In this document: positions 44,980-53,739 of the stretch, piece by piece
How the letters are laid out: each line of letters opens with the position of its first letter
How positions within the stretch are numbered: the stretch's first letter is position 1
From: Sulfuricella sp.
Lineage (GTDB): Bacteria; Pseudomonadota; Gammaproteobacteria; Burkholderiales; Sulfuricellaceae
DNA: 64,000 nucleotides
Assembly: GCA_023266195.1 (NCBI GenBank)
Contig: JAHFRP010000010.1
Location: 62,001-126,000 of the forward strand
Reading direction: 5' to 3'
Program-made: the position numbers and the translations under genes
Notes under the pieces: generated by a model
Told to the model about the DNA's origin: nothing
Seen by the model: only the letters and a program-made list of their open reading frames with translations
Database searches by the model: none

Positions 44980-45714
44980 ATGAGCCGGGAACAGATGCGG
45001 AAGATGGCGGCAGCGCTGGCGACGCTGAGCCTTGTCGGGCTGGTCAGAGCGGACGCGCCGCCTCCGCCGCCATTCGTGGTACCACTGTTTGACGGCAAGG
45101 ACGGGCGATCTCATGCCATCCCCATGGAAGGCTTTAAAGACCCCGCCACGCCGTCACCGCTCAAATTGATGGATATGGTCATGCGCTGCTATCCGCAGCA
45201 GTCCTGGTTCCGTCCTGAGCTTCGCATGGAGGCGCGCGCAGGCCATCAGACCGGCGATTCGACGGCAACGACAATTTACGATTCATCGACCGGCACAACC
45301 ACCACAACCGCGAACCGGTATATCGGGCTGGTGGCATCGATTCCGCTCTACTCGGCGATAGAGGTCAACAACGAGCGCGAGAAAGAAGCAAAGCGACGGA
45401 TAGAGGTTGCAACGGCGGTGGGCAGCTTCACGCAGGCGCTGGCGACCTACGCGAAAACCGCCAGGATGCTATCTATCGCCAAGCCGCTCGAACGTCGGGC
45501 GCAAGAGCGCGTTATCACCGGCGTTGCCATGGCTGCCGAGCAGGTTGCGGCCATGCAGCAAGTGGCGACGCTGGAGGGCGATTTGTGGGCGTCTCGGGCG
45601 GCGATCACGGCAAACCGGCTAACGCTGGTCGGAATGTGTGAGGAAGGCGAACGAGCGGACACGGTGGACAGGTACTTGCAAACCTTGCTCCCGGACGATA
45701 AGGCGATGCGATGA
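44980..45714 (+). CDS. exported protein resembling one TolC-type (OEP) repeat
   Basis: 244 residues. A signal peptide (MRKMAAALATLSLVGLVRADA) is followed by a Pro-rich stretch. Residues 75-130 read like two beta strands with a Ser/Thr loop (FRPELRMEARAGHQTG … NRYIGLVASIPLY), then long helices, then ERVITGVAMAAEQVAAMQQV and a last helix ending RLTLVGM. That strand-strand-helix-hairpin order matches one half of a TolC family protomer, which normally contains two. Inference only. ATG 44980 has CAGGGG upstream; the frame is also open back to GTG 44878. Confidence 0.6.
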   Translation: MSREQMRKMAAALATLSLVGLVRADAPPPPPFVVPLFDGKDGRSHAIPMEGFKDPATPSPLKLMDMVMRCYPQQSWFRPELRMEARAGHQTGDSTATTIYDSSTGTTTTTANRYIGLVASIPLYSAIEVNNEREKEAKRRIEVATAVGSFTQALATYAKTARMLSIAKPLERRAQERVITGVAMAAEQVAAMQQVATLEGDLWASRAAITANRLTLVGMCEEGERADTVDRYLQTLLPDDKAMR

Positions 45715-46232
45715 AGTGGATCAGCCACACGGCGATTGCCGCCGCCATCTGCGCGCCGATCAACCCGGCAGCCGTTCCGGCCGCATGTCTCGGCGCCACC
45801 GCTCCGGACTGGCTGGAGTGGGTTGAACGTGCCGCCCTCGGGCACCATGTCAAGCACCGCGGCCACACTCATTACCTCGCCGTCTGGCTGTTGGTGGCCG
45901 CGTTCGGTCTGTTCGTGTGGGATTTTCGGGGCTGGATAACGTGGTTCGGCCTGGGCGGCTCGTCCCACTGGCTGTGTGATGCGCTGACCATCCAGGGCGT
46001 GCCGATCGGCTGGTGGTCAGATCGGCGCGTTCACGTATTCGGGGGCCGCATCCGAACCGGGGGCGGCGCGGAATTTATCATCGCGGCGATGGTGGTTGGC
46101 ATTGCCGCCGTCGTGACCTGGCAAACCGGGGCCGGCGGATTCCTGCCTTTTTTTTATCATTGGGGAGGGCTCTACGATCAGGGTATCATTGACGGCATCG
46201 AGTGGCGTGCCCACCGCTTTGATTTTCTGTAA
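45711..46232 (+). CDS. YdjM/DUF457-like membrane-bound metal-dependent hydrolase
   Basis: 173 residues, three or four TM segments. Conserved-looking acidic/His residues: APDWLEW, HHVKHRGHTHYL and GGSSHWLCDALT, the His/Asp layout of YdjM-type membrane hydrolases. ATG overlaps the stop of the exported protein gene. Last gene before a strong terminator. Confidence 0.75.
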   Translation: MKWISHTAIAAAICAPINPAAVPAACLGATAPDWLEWVERAALGHHVKHRGHTHYLAVWLLVAAFGLFVWDFRGWITWFGLGGSSHWLCDALTIQGVPIGWWSDRRVHVFGGRIRTGGGAEFIIAAMVVGIAAVVTWQTGAGGFLPFFYHWGGLYDQGIIDGIEWRAHRFDFL

Positions 46233-46307
46233 GGGCGGCGCTATCGCGTAACTCTTGCCGGTGACGGAGGCCGTCAACTAGCCCGCCGCCACAACGCCAC
46301 ATTTTCC

Positions 46308-46332
46308 GGCGCTCTTACGAGCGCCTTTTTTT
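46308..46332 (+). terminator. rho-independent terminator of the rightward operon
   Basis: GGCGCTC-TTAC-GAGCGCC then seven T. It closes the transcript running from the Cro-like gene to the YdjM-like gene, separating the core from the defence cargo. Confidence 0.92.
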
Positions 46333-46357
46333 GCGCCTGCATCTTGAGGGGGGAAAT

Positions 46358-46831
46358 ATGCGCACTTTTCTGCCTGTTCTTTTGCTGCTCACAACCACCA
46401 CGGCGCTTGCCGAACCGTGCACCATTGACCATTGCCACGACGGCGACACCTGCACGCTGATTTGCGGCATGGGTACGGATACCGCGCGGCGGGTCAAAGT
46501 ACGGCTGTACTGCATCGACGCGCCGGAGATCGCGCAAACGCCTTGGGGCAAATTGAGCAGGGACAACCTGCACCGGATGGCTGACGCCGGGGATGTTGTT
46601 GATCTGGAGGCCATGACGCGGGATAGGTACGGGCGAACGGTGGGCGTGATTTACCGGCAGGGCGTGAATCTGAACCTGGAGCAGGTCAAGAGCGGCAGCG
46701 CGGCGGTATATCCGCGCTACTGTTCCGACCAGCAGTTCTACAGCGCCCAGGATTCGGCAAAGGGTGCACACAAGGGGATTTGGTCAGAGCAGGGCGCCCA
46801 GCAGACGCCTTGGGAGTGGAGGCGGCAATGA
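46358..46831 (+). CDS. secreted thermonuclease (SNase-like)
   Basis: 157 residues with a signal peptide (cleavage after ALA-E). Staphylococcal-nuclease fold: HDGDTCTLIC (Asp), VRLYCIDAPEI (Arg, Asp), GRTVGVIY and a late Arg-containing helix. Four to six Cys suggest disulfides in the periplasm. Strong ribosome binding site GAGGGGGG. Typical plasmid/ICE cargo. Confidence 0.85.
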   Translation: MRTFLPVLLLLTTTTALAEPCTIDHCHDGDTCTLICGMGTDTARRVKVRLYCIDAPEIAQTPWGKLSRDNLHRMADAGDVVDLEAMTRDRYGRTVGVIYRQGVNLNLEQVKSGSAAVYPRYCSDQQFYSAQDSAKGAHKGIWSEQGAQQTPWEWRRQ

Positions 46832-46846
46832 GGTTACAGGAATATA

Positions 46847-48343
46847 ATGGCCCCTATTGCTGACCGTAGAGGTGGTTATATTTTGTTGAAGCATGTAGAT
46901 GAAATGCGCCGTAAGGTAGTCCAACGCATCACACCGAAGCACAAAGCCGTGTTTGGCCAATTCATGACGCCATTGACAGTGGCCAGCTATCTGGCGTCAA
47001 TGTTCCCGCCCAGCATGTTGCATACTTGCCGTCTACTTGATGCTGGCGCGGGCCTAGGTTCGTTGACGTGCGCATTTTTGGATCGTTGGGTGACGGGTGA
47101 CTTCGGCTTCAAATCAGTGGAGGCGACAGCTTACGAGATCGACGATAATTTGCGTGGTCATTTGGCGCGTCATTTAGCTAGTTACAATGGTGTGAAGCCG
47201 CACATCATCGCGGGTGACTACATCGAGTTAGCAACCGCCGAGGGGGTGCATAGTGAAGGCTATACACATGCGATCCTCAATCCGCCATACAAGAAGATAA
47301 ACAGCAATTCTGCGCATCGGCTAGCTTTGCGCCGTGTTGGCATAGAGACAGTGAATCTGTATTCAGCCTTTGTCGCATTGGCTGTTGCACAGGCGGCGCC
47401 TGGCGGGCAGATCGTGGCGATCATTCCGCGCAGCTTTTGTAACGGGCCGTATTATCGCCCGTTCCGTGACTTCATCCTTGAGCGTGCAGCCATCCGGCAC
47501 ATGCACCTATTCGACTCGCGCAGCAAGGTATTCAAGGACGATGAGGTACTGCAAGAGAACATCATCATCCGGCTTGAGCGCGGCGGCCAGCAAGGACCGG
47601 TGACGATCACGACTTCGACCGATGACAGCTTCGTGGACATTTCCACGAACGAACACCCTTTTGAGCGAATCGTGTTCCCGGACGACCCCGAGCGGTTTAT
47701 CCATGTGCCCACCACTACCGAGAAAAGCACCATTGAGCTATCACCCGCTGTGCGCTGCACGCTGGCCGATCTTGGCATTAAGGTGTCGACCGGGCCTGTG
47801 GTGGACTTCCGCCTGAAAGAACAACTGCGTGACATGCCAGAGGATGGCACCGTGCCCTTAATCTACCCCAGACATCTGAGCATCACCGGGACGGTGTGGC
47901 CGGTGCAGGGCTTGAAGAAGCCGAACGCCATCTTGCGCAACGCCGAGACGGAAAAGTGGCTTTATCCCAATGGCTTCTATTGCGTGGTGCGCCGGTTCTC
48001 ATCGAAGGAAGAGAAGCGCCGCGTGGTGGCGAGCGTGGTTGATCCTGCGGCCTTTGGCGACCATACCGTGCTGGGCTTCGAGAACCACATGAACCTCTTT
48101 CACGAGAACAAGCGCGGCTTGCCGGAGCTGTTGGCCCGAGGGCTGGCCGTGTTCCTGAACACCACCGCCGTGGACGAGAGCTTCCGCCGCTTCAACGGGC
48201 ATACGCAGGTCAACGCAACCGACCTCAAGCTGATGAAGTACCCGAGCCGTGAGGCGCTGACCGAGCTTGGCAAGTGGGCCAAGCAGCACAGCGAACTCAC
48301 GCAGGAAATGATTGATGAACAACTAGGGAAACTGACTGCATGA
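46847..48343 (+). CDS. type II adenine-N6 DNA methyltransferase, PstI/BsuBI type
   Basis: 498 residues; M.PstI and M.BsuBI are about 500. SAM motif LLDAGAGLGSL, catalytic NPPY in AILNPPYKKI, and the FGQFMTP N-terminal motif of gamma-class methyltransferases. The following gene is a PstI/BsuBI-type nuclease overlapping by 4 nt, so CTGCAG is the likely target, with the inner A methylated. An internal start at MRRKVVQ is possible. Confidence 0.92.
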   Translation: MAPIADRRGGYILLKHVDEMRRKVVQRITPKHKAVFGQFMTPLTVASYLASMFPPSMLHTCRLLDAGAGLGSLTCAFLDRWVTGDFGFKSVEATAYEIDDNLRGHLARHLASYNGVKPHIIAGDYIELATAEGVHSEGYTHAILNPPYKKINSNSAHRLALRRVGIETVNLYSAFVALAVAQAAPGGQIVAIIPRSFCNGPYYRPFRDFILERAAIRHMHLFDSRSKVFKDDEVLQENIIIRLERGGQQGPVTITTSTDDSFVDISTNEHPFERIVFPDDPERFIHVPTTTEKSTIELSPAVRCTLADLGIKVSTGPVVDFRLKEQLRDMPEDGTVPLIYPRHLSITGTVWPVQGLKKPNAILRNAETEKWLYPNGFYCVVRRFSSKEEKRRVVASVVDPAAFGDHTVLGFENHMNLFHENKRGLPELLARGLAVFLNTTAVDESFRRFNGHTQVNATDLKLMKYPSREALTELGKWAKQHSELTQEMIDEQLGKLTA

Positions 48344-49296
48344 CAGACAAGAACGACAACATAGAGGCCGCACACCAGATCATCATTTCGCTGGGCCTAC
48401 CCCGAGCGCAGCAAAACGAGCGATCCGCCCTGTCACTGCTGGCCCTGCTGAACCTCACGCCGGGCAAGGCATGGGCACAGGCAGAAAACCCGCTTGTGGG
48501 CATCACGCCGATCATGGATTGGGCACGCGAGCACTATGGCAAGGAGTACGCGCCGAACACCCGCGAGACGTTCCGTCGCCAGACCATGCACCAGTTCTGC
48601 GACGCTGGCGTGGCCCTCTACAACCCGGACAAGCCAGACCGCCCGGTGAACAGCCCGAAGGCTGTCTATCAAGTCGAACCCGCCGCCCTCAAGCTGCTGC
48701 GCAGCTTCGGCACGGTTCAGTGGCACGACAACCTCGCCGCCTACCTAGCCGAGCGTGAAACGCTGGTTGCCAAGTACGCGATGGAGCGCGAGCAGAACCG
48801 CATCCCGGTTGAGATTGCACCGGGGAAGGAAATCACCCTCAGCCCCGGCGAACACAGCGAACTCATCCGTGCCATCATCGAGGACTTCGCGCCCCGCTTT
48901 GCGCCGGGTAGCGTGCTGGTCTATGCCGGTGACACCGGCGACAAGTGGGGGTACTTCGACGCCGCGCTGCTGGCCGAGCTGGGCGTGGACGTGGACTCAC
49001 ACGGCAAGATGCCCGATGTGGTCTTGGACTTCGTTGAGAAAAATTGGCTGCTGCTGGTCGAGTCCGTCACCAGTCACGGCCCGGTCGATGGCAAACGCCA
49101 CGCCGAACTCGCCAAGCTCTTTGCCGGTTCCAAGGCCGGGCTGGTCTATGTGACCGCCTTCCCGAATCGTTCGATCATGGGCCGCTACCTGCCCGAAATC
49201 GCATGGGAGACAGAGGTGTGGGTGGCCGATGCGCCTTCGCACCTGATCCACTTCAACGGCGTGCGCTTTCTCGGCCCCTACGCGACCGAGGGTTGA
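48340..49296 (+). CDS. type II restriction endonuclease, PstI/BsuBI family
   Basis: 318 residues; R.BsuBI is about 316. The family block is VYAGDTGDKWGYFDAALLAE, then LGVDVDSHGKMPDVVLDF and WLLLVESVTSHGPVD, which carry the catalytic D…E-x-V/K-like residues. The N-terminal domain is helical and recognition-related. ATG 48340 overlaps the methyltransferase stop. Expected cut: CTGCAG. Confidence 0.92.
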   Translation: MTDKNDNIEAAHQIIISLGLPRAQQNERSALSLLALLNLTPGKAWAQAENPLVGITPIMDWAREHYGKEYAPNTRETFRRQTMHQFCDAGVALYNPDKPDRPVNSPKAVYQVEPAALKLLRSFGTVQWHDNLAAYLAERETLVAKYAMEREQNRIPVEIAPGKEITLSPGEHSELIRAIIEDFAPRFAPGSVLVYAGDTGDKWGYFDAALLAELGVDVDSHGKMPDVVLDFVEKNWLLLVESVTSHGPVDGKRHAELAKLFAGSKAGLVYVTAFPNRSIMGRYLPEIAWETEVWVADAPSHLIHFNGVRFLGPYATEG

Positions 49297-49300
49297 GGCG

Positions 49301-49867
49301 ATGACGAACAGCCAAGTCCACCCGCAAGGATGGATTTCTCTTTTTATCGCGCCGGAGTACGAAAAGCGTGCCAAGCAGATGCGGGCCAAGCGTGACCGCC
49401 AGTATGGGAACATCTACACCGAGGCAGCCACCGATGAACGATGGGTAGGCGACTTGGGCGAGATGGTTTTCAATTCATGGTTCAATCACGAGGGTATCAA
49501 AGACTTCGAGTGGGTGCTGGACGATGCCGCTGGCCAGCCCGACTTTGTTACCGCGTTAAACATCCGAGTCGGGGTAAAAACGGTCAAGCGCAAGGTGCCT
49601 CCGCGCAAGGATTTTACTGCCCAGATCACCGCCCGCCATGCAAACGAGCCCATCGACCAGTTTTTCTTCATGACCTACGAGATAACCAAGCGCCGCATGT
49701 GGCTGCTGGGTGGTATCCACCGCGAGCGCTTCTTACAAGAAGCCCGCTACTACGGAGCCGGTGAAATGGTGCATGCGAACTACCAAGTTCGACAGGGTCA
49801 TGAGATTTACAACATCGAGCTTACCAAGCTGATCTTGCCGATGGATTGGATTAAGCAAGTGGCATAA
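49301..49867 (+). CDS. R-M-linked protein, possible PD-(D/E)XK nuclease
   Basis: 188 residues, 4 nt after the endonuclease stop, so part of the same operon. GDLGEMVFNSWF (E54), GQPDF (D81) and VGVKTVKRK (K93) follow the order of a PD-(D/E)XK core, with Val in place of the last acidic residue. It could be a second nuclease, an inactive partner or an unrelated protein. No family name recognised. Confidence 0.55.
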   Translation: MTNSQVHPQGWISLFIAPEYEKRAKQMRAKRDRQYGNIYTEAATDERWVGDLGEMVFNSWFNHEGIKDFEWVLDDAAGQPDFVTALNIRVGVKTVKRKVPPRKDFTAQITARHANEPIDQFFFMTYEITKRRMWLLGGIHRERFLQEARYYGAGEMVHANYQVRQGHEIYNIELTKLILPMDWIKQVA

Positions 49868-50480
49868 CAGAGGCTATTGATACCGTAGATGGTGCGCTGA
49901 AATCAACGTTTCGGCAGTAGGATTTGGTTGGCGACTGGCACCCAGCAGGTGCTGTGGGACTAGTGACTGGAGTGAGAATGGTTCTGATTTGTATCCCCCT
50001 AACAAAGACTGAAATGATGAATAAATCGCCTGTCGTATGCGTTAAACGAATTTCGCCGCGCACGACGACAGGACGCACCGCACGCATCTTGACCGCGTCG
50101 TCACGCCCCTTGCGCCTGCGCTGACGCGCGCAATGGCCGCGCCGTCGCTACCGCATCACAACGCCACCACGCCGCCAGCTTCGCTCGCGGCTCTGTGCCC
50201 ATAGGTACACCTGCCGTGCTGGCCCGCAGTCGCTGCGCACTCGCCCGGCACGGCTGCGTCAAGCCGTGCGGCGCTTGCGGACTGCTACGCCATGCAGAAC
50301 AGACGCAAACCCCGCTCGCTTCGCTTCGCTCCCGCCGCCTCCCCCGCCCGCCTTCCCGGCCCCCTGGGTAGCCCCCGGACACTCCGCGCCGAACCCCGAG
50401 CCGTGCCGCCCCCGCAGCCCGCGCCTGTCCGGGCCGGGCTGGTGGGCGGTGTCGTCGGCTACGGCTCGATTGTCGCCGGA
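49868..50480. other. non-coding region, C-rich from about 50100
   Basis: 613 bp without a credible gene. The right 380 bp are extremely GC-rich with strand asymmetry (C-rich plus strand), like the block at 53800-54130. The two blocks bracket the HNH / two-nuclease pair. Confidence 0.5.
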
Positions 50481-51404
50481 TTACTCCAAGCGTGCTTGCG
50501 CGAGGTGCCAGGCGAGTGCGTCCTTGCTAGGACGTTGCGAAAGTGCGTTTGGTAAAGTGGCTGGGCGCGACGCGAATTCTTCGTATGCGGTACCGTGCAA
50601 ACGGCTGGAAATAACCACTGTTGAAGTGCTTGGGTCGATCCCAATCAGCCCGAGATCGAACAACGTGTGAAGATCGGCACGGAGCAATAGCCCGTTGGTG
50701 ACGTCGTTAGTGTGCGCACCCTGATAGGGGTAAATGTGCGCGGCTTCCAGCGCCTCTTTCACATCGCAGCCGGTAATGGCGCACTTGCCGTCATACGCCA
50801 CCATAAGCGCCCGCCGGAAAGCTGGTTGTCCTTGGCGACGGACAATCGCCGCCAGCGCGCGCTTCCGGGCATCTTCAACGCTTGACGGGGAGAATGCGCC
50901 GGCCTGGTCGGCTTCCTGTGCCGTTTCGCCAAGCGGATCGTTGACGCACTGAAATACGAAATTCGTGGGGTTGCTTCCGCTGTGGCGAATATGGCGAAAG
51001 ATGCCTTCATACCGGAAGCCGGCGCCGGGGTGCTCATACTTCTTGCGCCGGTAGAAAACCATGACTTCCTGCCCCCGAGCCTCGTGCTCGATAAGCTTAA
51101 TATCGGTCCTGCCGCTGGTCTGGCCCTGAAAATAGAGCGTGTCACCGATAAGGCTGTCCTCATAGGCTGTGCGATCAGATGTTTTATGCTCGGTGACGAA
51201 TAGCCAAATCGATTCATATCCCTTGGGGCTGAATATCCCCGTATTGATCGTGGCATCGTTGATCTTGAACAGATCTTGAAGGTCCGCGCGAGTGTAGACT
51301 TTGCCTGGCTCCAAGTAATCACTGGTTCGGGTGGACTGTATCAATATTTGCCTCGCGTCGTTTCCGGCTATGCGTCTACAATATGCCAACCGAGCATACA
51401 GCAT
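50481..51404 (-). CDS. HNH endonuclease with DUF3427-like N-terminal domain
   Basis: 307 residues. N-terminal region: LFKINDATINTGIFSPKGYE, LFVTEHKTSDRTAYEDSLIG, GQTSGRTD, characteristic of DUF3427-like modules found beside nucleases. HNH: KCAITGCD (C208, C213), LEAAHIYPY (H223), NGLLLRADLHTLFDLG (N237, H246). Plausibly a modification-dependent or defence endonuclease. The start is uncertain: ATG 51404 lacks a ribosome binding site and the real start may be further in. Confidence 0.8.
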   Translation of the reverse strand: MLYARLAYCRRIAGNDARQILIQSTRTSDYLEPGKVYTRADLQDLFKINDATINTGIFSPKGYESIWLFVTEHKTSDRTAYEDSLIGDTLYFQGQTSGRTDIKLIEHEARGQEVMVFYRRKKYEHPGAGFRYEGIFRHIRHSGSNPTNFVFQCVNDPLGETAQEADQAGAFSPSSVEDARKRALAAIVRRQGQPAFRRALMVAYDGKCAITGCDVKEALEAAHIYPYQGAHTNDVTNGLLLRADLHTLFDLGLIGIDPSTSTVVISSRLHGTAYEEFASRPATLPNALSQRPSKDALAWHLAQARLE

Positions 51405-51522
51405 TAATACGTTTGCGATAACAGGTCAGGCGCGACTTTGTTTGAAAGCGCGCGCCGACGTGAGCGGTCAACGGGGAAAATGGACCCAATTAATTTGCCC
51501 ATAAGTGCAAGGATCCAAAAAA

Positions 51523-53739
51523 ATGAGTGTTCAACATGTAGACGACATCCTGTTCGGGTATCTAATTCCGAATCTTTCGGGGGCGAGGTTTGAGGCGTTA
51601 GCTAAGGTACTTTTCGCCGCAGAGATTGGTGAAGGCTTCGTGCCGTTGGGTGGTATGCATGATGGGGGAGCCGACGGTTTCTTAGATGTCCCGGTCGCTG
51701 AAGGGAAAAAGCCGGGCACTTTTTTTCAATTCAGCGTGACGGACCAGAGTCGGGTGAAAACGAAAATCCGGCAAACGATTGAGGCACTAAGGAATGCAGG
51801 CCGTGCACCAAAACAGCTTGTTTACGCTACCAACATATCGCTTCCAAAGCAGGACGTCATTCGAGAAAAGGTGTTTGATGATTACGAAGTCCTACTGATC
51901 GTCAAAGACGCGGAAAAGCTGAAGCAGCTAGTCAATTCTGAGCCTCGCGCGAACGAGGCCTTCCTTGAGTTTTTCGCGGCTGACATTATGGCGGTGAAGC
52001 ACAGTGCGGAAAATCTGCGCGGCTCGGTCAACCAGTTCGTTAGGGATCCGACGGTTTTTGCTTTCCTTGATTACGAGTTGAAAGATCGCTTCGCCAGAGA
52101 TCACCTCGAAGATCGCATTTTGGATTCTCTGATTTACTGGGCGTTACGAGAAACGGACCCTGTCGTAGGGAAGTATTTGAGCCGCGAGGAAATCGCGGAG
52201 GCGATCAACGCGGTGTTCCCGACGGCCACTTCGGTTCTCGCACCCAAATTGAGTGCAAGATTGACAGAACTTTCGAAGAAATCCATGGATGGGGAACGAG
52301 TAAGGCATCACAAGTCGAAAGACTCATACTGCCTTCCGTTCATAATGCGTAAGCAACTAGCGGAGAGGGCGCTTGCTGAATCCAGATTACAGGATGATTT
52401 TATTGATTCAATAAAATGTCGTCTGAGGGCGCAGGCCAAACAATCACTCTCGGAGGACTCGGAGCGGTTAGGCGCTTCCCTGGTATTTGATTCAGTCCAT
52501 GACTACTTTGTTGAGCAAGGGCTTGTTCTGGCCGCATATCTGGAAAATAAAGTTAGCGTTCTCTCCATTTCGGATCAAATTGTCGAGCAGCAGGTAGAGC
52601 GTGTTCTAGCAAAATCGCCCGATAAGGATCGCGTGTCGCCGATGCTGATTGAAGACGGGTTGAACGTTCTTAGGGGTGTGTTTTATGCGCCATCAGATGT
52701 GGAAAGACTTTATCTTGGGTATCTAAGCAGAACCGCTTTGCTATTCATGACGCTTCAGAAAGCACCTAAGATGGTTGAGTATTTCAACCAGATGGGAGGC
52801 AATTTCCGCCTGCTAATCGGCTCGGACATGCTGGTCAAGGCGATGTCGGAGCAGCAGCTGCCTCCAGAGCGAAGACAGGTGGAAATTCTCTTGAAGGCCG
52901 GCAGGGAACTTGGGGCCAAACTTGTCCTGACCGAACCGGTGGTCGACGAGGTTTTCACTCACCTTCATGCAGTTGATCTCGAATACCGGAACCACTATCT
53001 TCCCAACGAAGCATATCTTTCCGCAAGGGAAGTGTCTGAGTGCGATCGCATTCTCATTCGGGCCTATTATTACACTCGATTCGAGGGCAAGAAGGTTGCC
53101 TGGGACAAGTTTATCAATCAGTTCCTAGATCCGATGGCCCTACGTTCCAAATCTGAGAAGGGGCGTCGGGAATTGGTAGCATTGCTCGTTCAGCGTTTCG
53201 GTATGGATTATCTCTCCAGGGAAGATATCTCTTCTGGGGTCAACCAGGATGAAGTGAATAACCTCGCTGAAAAACTCGTCGAAACGCGGGCTGCGAAGAA
53301 CCAAGAACTCTCTTATAACGATGCATTGATGGTACATGCTGTGTATCGGCAGCGGAAATTGCATGGGGAGCAGGCTATTTATGATGGATTCGGCTATCGC
53401 TCATGGTGGCTGACCAAGGAAACACGCGTGCTCAGTCATACGGTACCGCTTGTCATAAAGGAGGGCGGCGTTCCATACATCATGCGGCCCGAGTTTCTTC
53501 TGAATTTCATCGCATTAGCCCCCAAGGCTGCACATGTCCGAAAATCATTCAGGGATCTGCTGCCAACTACGGTGGGTCTGCAATTGGGCCAACATCTTAA
53601 ACCCGAGGTGATGCACCAGCTGCTCTCTGGTACAGCGGAGTGGGCTTCTCTGTCCCCAGAACGCGTGGCCGTAATGATCGGGGAAAAAGTCAATCGGTTG
53701 AAGCATGATCGGCTTAAACAGTACGTAGCGAAGGTTTAG
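51523..53739 (+). CDS. 738-residue protein with PD-(D/E)XK-like N-terminus and PIN-like C-terminus
   Basis: N-terminal 130 residues: FEALAKVLF (E24), GGMHDGGADGF (D51), TFFQFSV (Q69/S71) and KQLVYATN, the order of Mrr/restriction-type PD-(D/E)XK domains that use Q in place of E. Residues 200-300 are helical and include a possible winged helix. C-terminal: LLIGSDML (D435), LVLTEPVVDEVF (E471, E476), LSYNDALMVHAVY (D600) and WWLTKETRVL (631), the acidic spacing of a PIN-like nuclease. Both assignments are inference from motif order. Divergent from the HNH gene across 118 bp. ATG 51523 follows AAGGATCC. Confidence 0.6.
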   Translation: MSVQHVDDILFGYLIPNLSGARFEALAKVLFAAEIGEGFVPLGGMHDGGADGFLDVPVAEGKKPGTFFQFSVTDQSRVKTKIRQTIEALRNAGRAPKQLVYATNISLPKQDVIREKVFDDYEVLLIVKDAEKLKQLVNSEPRANEAFLEFFAADIMAVKHSAENLRGSVNQFVRDPTVFAFLDYELKDRFARDHLEDRILDSLIYWALRETDPVVGKYLSREEIAEAINAVFPTATSVLAPKLSARLTELSKKSMDGERVRHHKSKDSYCLPFIMRKQLAERALAESRLQDDFIDSIKCRLRAQAKQSLSEDSERLGASLVFDSVHDYFVEQGLVLAAYLENKVSVLSISDQIVEQQVERVLAKSPDKDRVSPMLIEDGLNVLRGVFYAPSDVERLYLGYLSRTALLFMTLQKAPKMVEYFNQMGGNFRLLIGSDMLVKAMSEQQLPPERRQVEILLKAGRELGAKLVLTEPVVDEVFTHLHAVDLEYRNHYLPNEAYLSAREVSECDRILIRAYYYTRFEGKKVAWDKFINQFLDPMALRSKSEKGRRELVALLVQRFGMDYLSREDISSGVNQDEVNNLAEKLVETRAAKNQELSYNDALMVHAVYRQRKLHGEQAIYDGFGYRSWWLTKETRVLSHTVPLVIKEGGVPYIMRPEFLLNFIALAPKAAHVRKSFRDLLPTTVGLQLGQHLKPEVMHQLLSGTAEWASLSPERVAVMIGEKVNRLKHDRLKQYVAKV

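Noticed and set aside
50266-50670. 134-codon plus-strand frame in the C-rich block
   Set aside because: Proline/arginine-rich by composition and overlaps the end of the HNH gene.
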